From assembly GCA_949318235.1 (NCBI GenBank), contig OX439136.1, positions 1,419,585-1,483,584 of the forward strand: a stretch of 64,000 bases of DNA. The letters are read 5' to 3'. Position 1 is the first letter of the stretch; every line of letters starts with the position of its first letter. Both the position numbers and the translations under genes were made by a program. This DNA comes from Ecdyonurus torrentis. Its lineage: Eukaryota > Arthropoda > Insecta > Ephemeroptera > Heptageniidae. Shown piece by piece: positions 62,513 through 64,000 of the stretch. Under the pieces are notes generated by a model that was not told the origin of the DNA, searched no databases, and worked only from the letters and a program-made list of their open reading frames with translations.

Positions 62513-64000
<1,488 letters not shown>

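Overview
The window is invertebrate nuclear DNA. It is AT-rich, intron-rich and unusually full of microsatellites and short mobile elements. A crustacean or other arthropod is my tentative guess. It rests on long (AT)n, (CT)n and (AAAGG)n tracts and on one promoter with an arthropod-style TCAGT initiator exactly one TATA spacing downstream. No species can be named from this sequence alone.

Two conserved genes anchor the window. On the + strand, positions 2205-39516 carry the 3' eleven exons of a WDR44 (Rab11-binding WD-repeat protein) orthologue. They cover the Rab11-binding stretch and all seven WD repeats, every junction is in phase, and the N-terminal exons lie upstream of the window. On the - strand, positions 56378-53503 carry the last four coding exons of a VGLL4/Tgi orthologue, the TEAD/Scalloped co-repressor, with two TDU motifs. 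The two genes converge tail to tail across about 14 kb of repeat-dominated DNA. The 5' exons of VGLL4 were not found and may lie beyond 64000.

A third gene is hidden inside the 19.7-kb WDR44 intron (9563-29306), on the opposite strand. Four exons (26160-26097, 18244-18068, 17356-17114, 16124-15982) join with matching phases. They encode a 208-residue secreted-precursor-like protein with a signal peptide, several dibasic sites and two cysteines outside the signal. It has a TATA box and initiator just upstream. I recognise no family. This is the best candidate in the window for something undescribed.

The rest is a dense archive of mobile DNA: foldback elements with 68-bp internal arrays (four loci), other inverted-repeat elements that hold or adjoin tandem arrays (58, 56, 50 and 33 bp units), hAT-like elements with 8-bp target duplications, TTAA-flanked palindromic MITEs, a pogo-like element broken by a later insertion, LINE 3' fragments, and a foldback element lying between (AT)n tracts. 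Two duplications affect splice sites directly. One copies a WDR44 acceptor plus 5' exon part; the other is a 108-bp array that repeats the donor of exon 3 of the nested gene.
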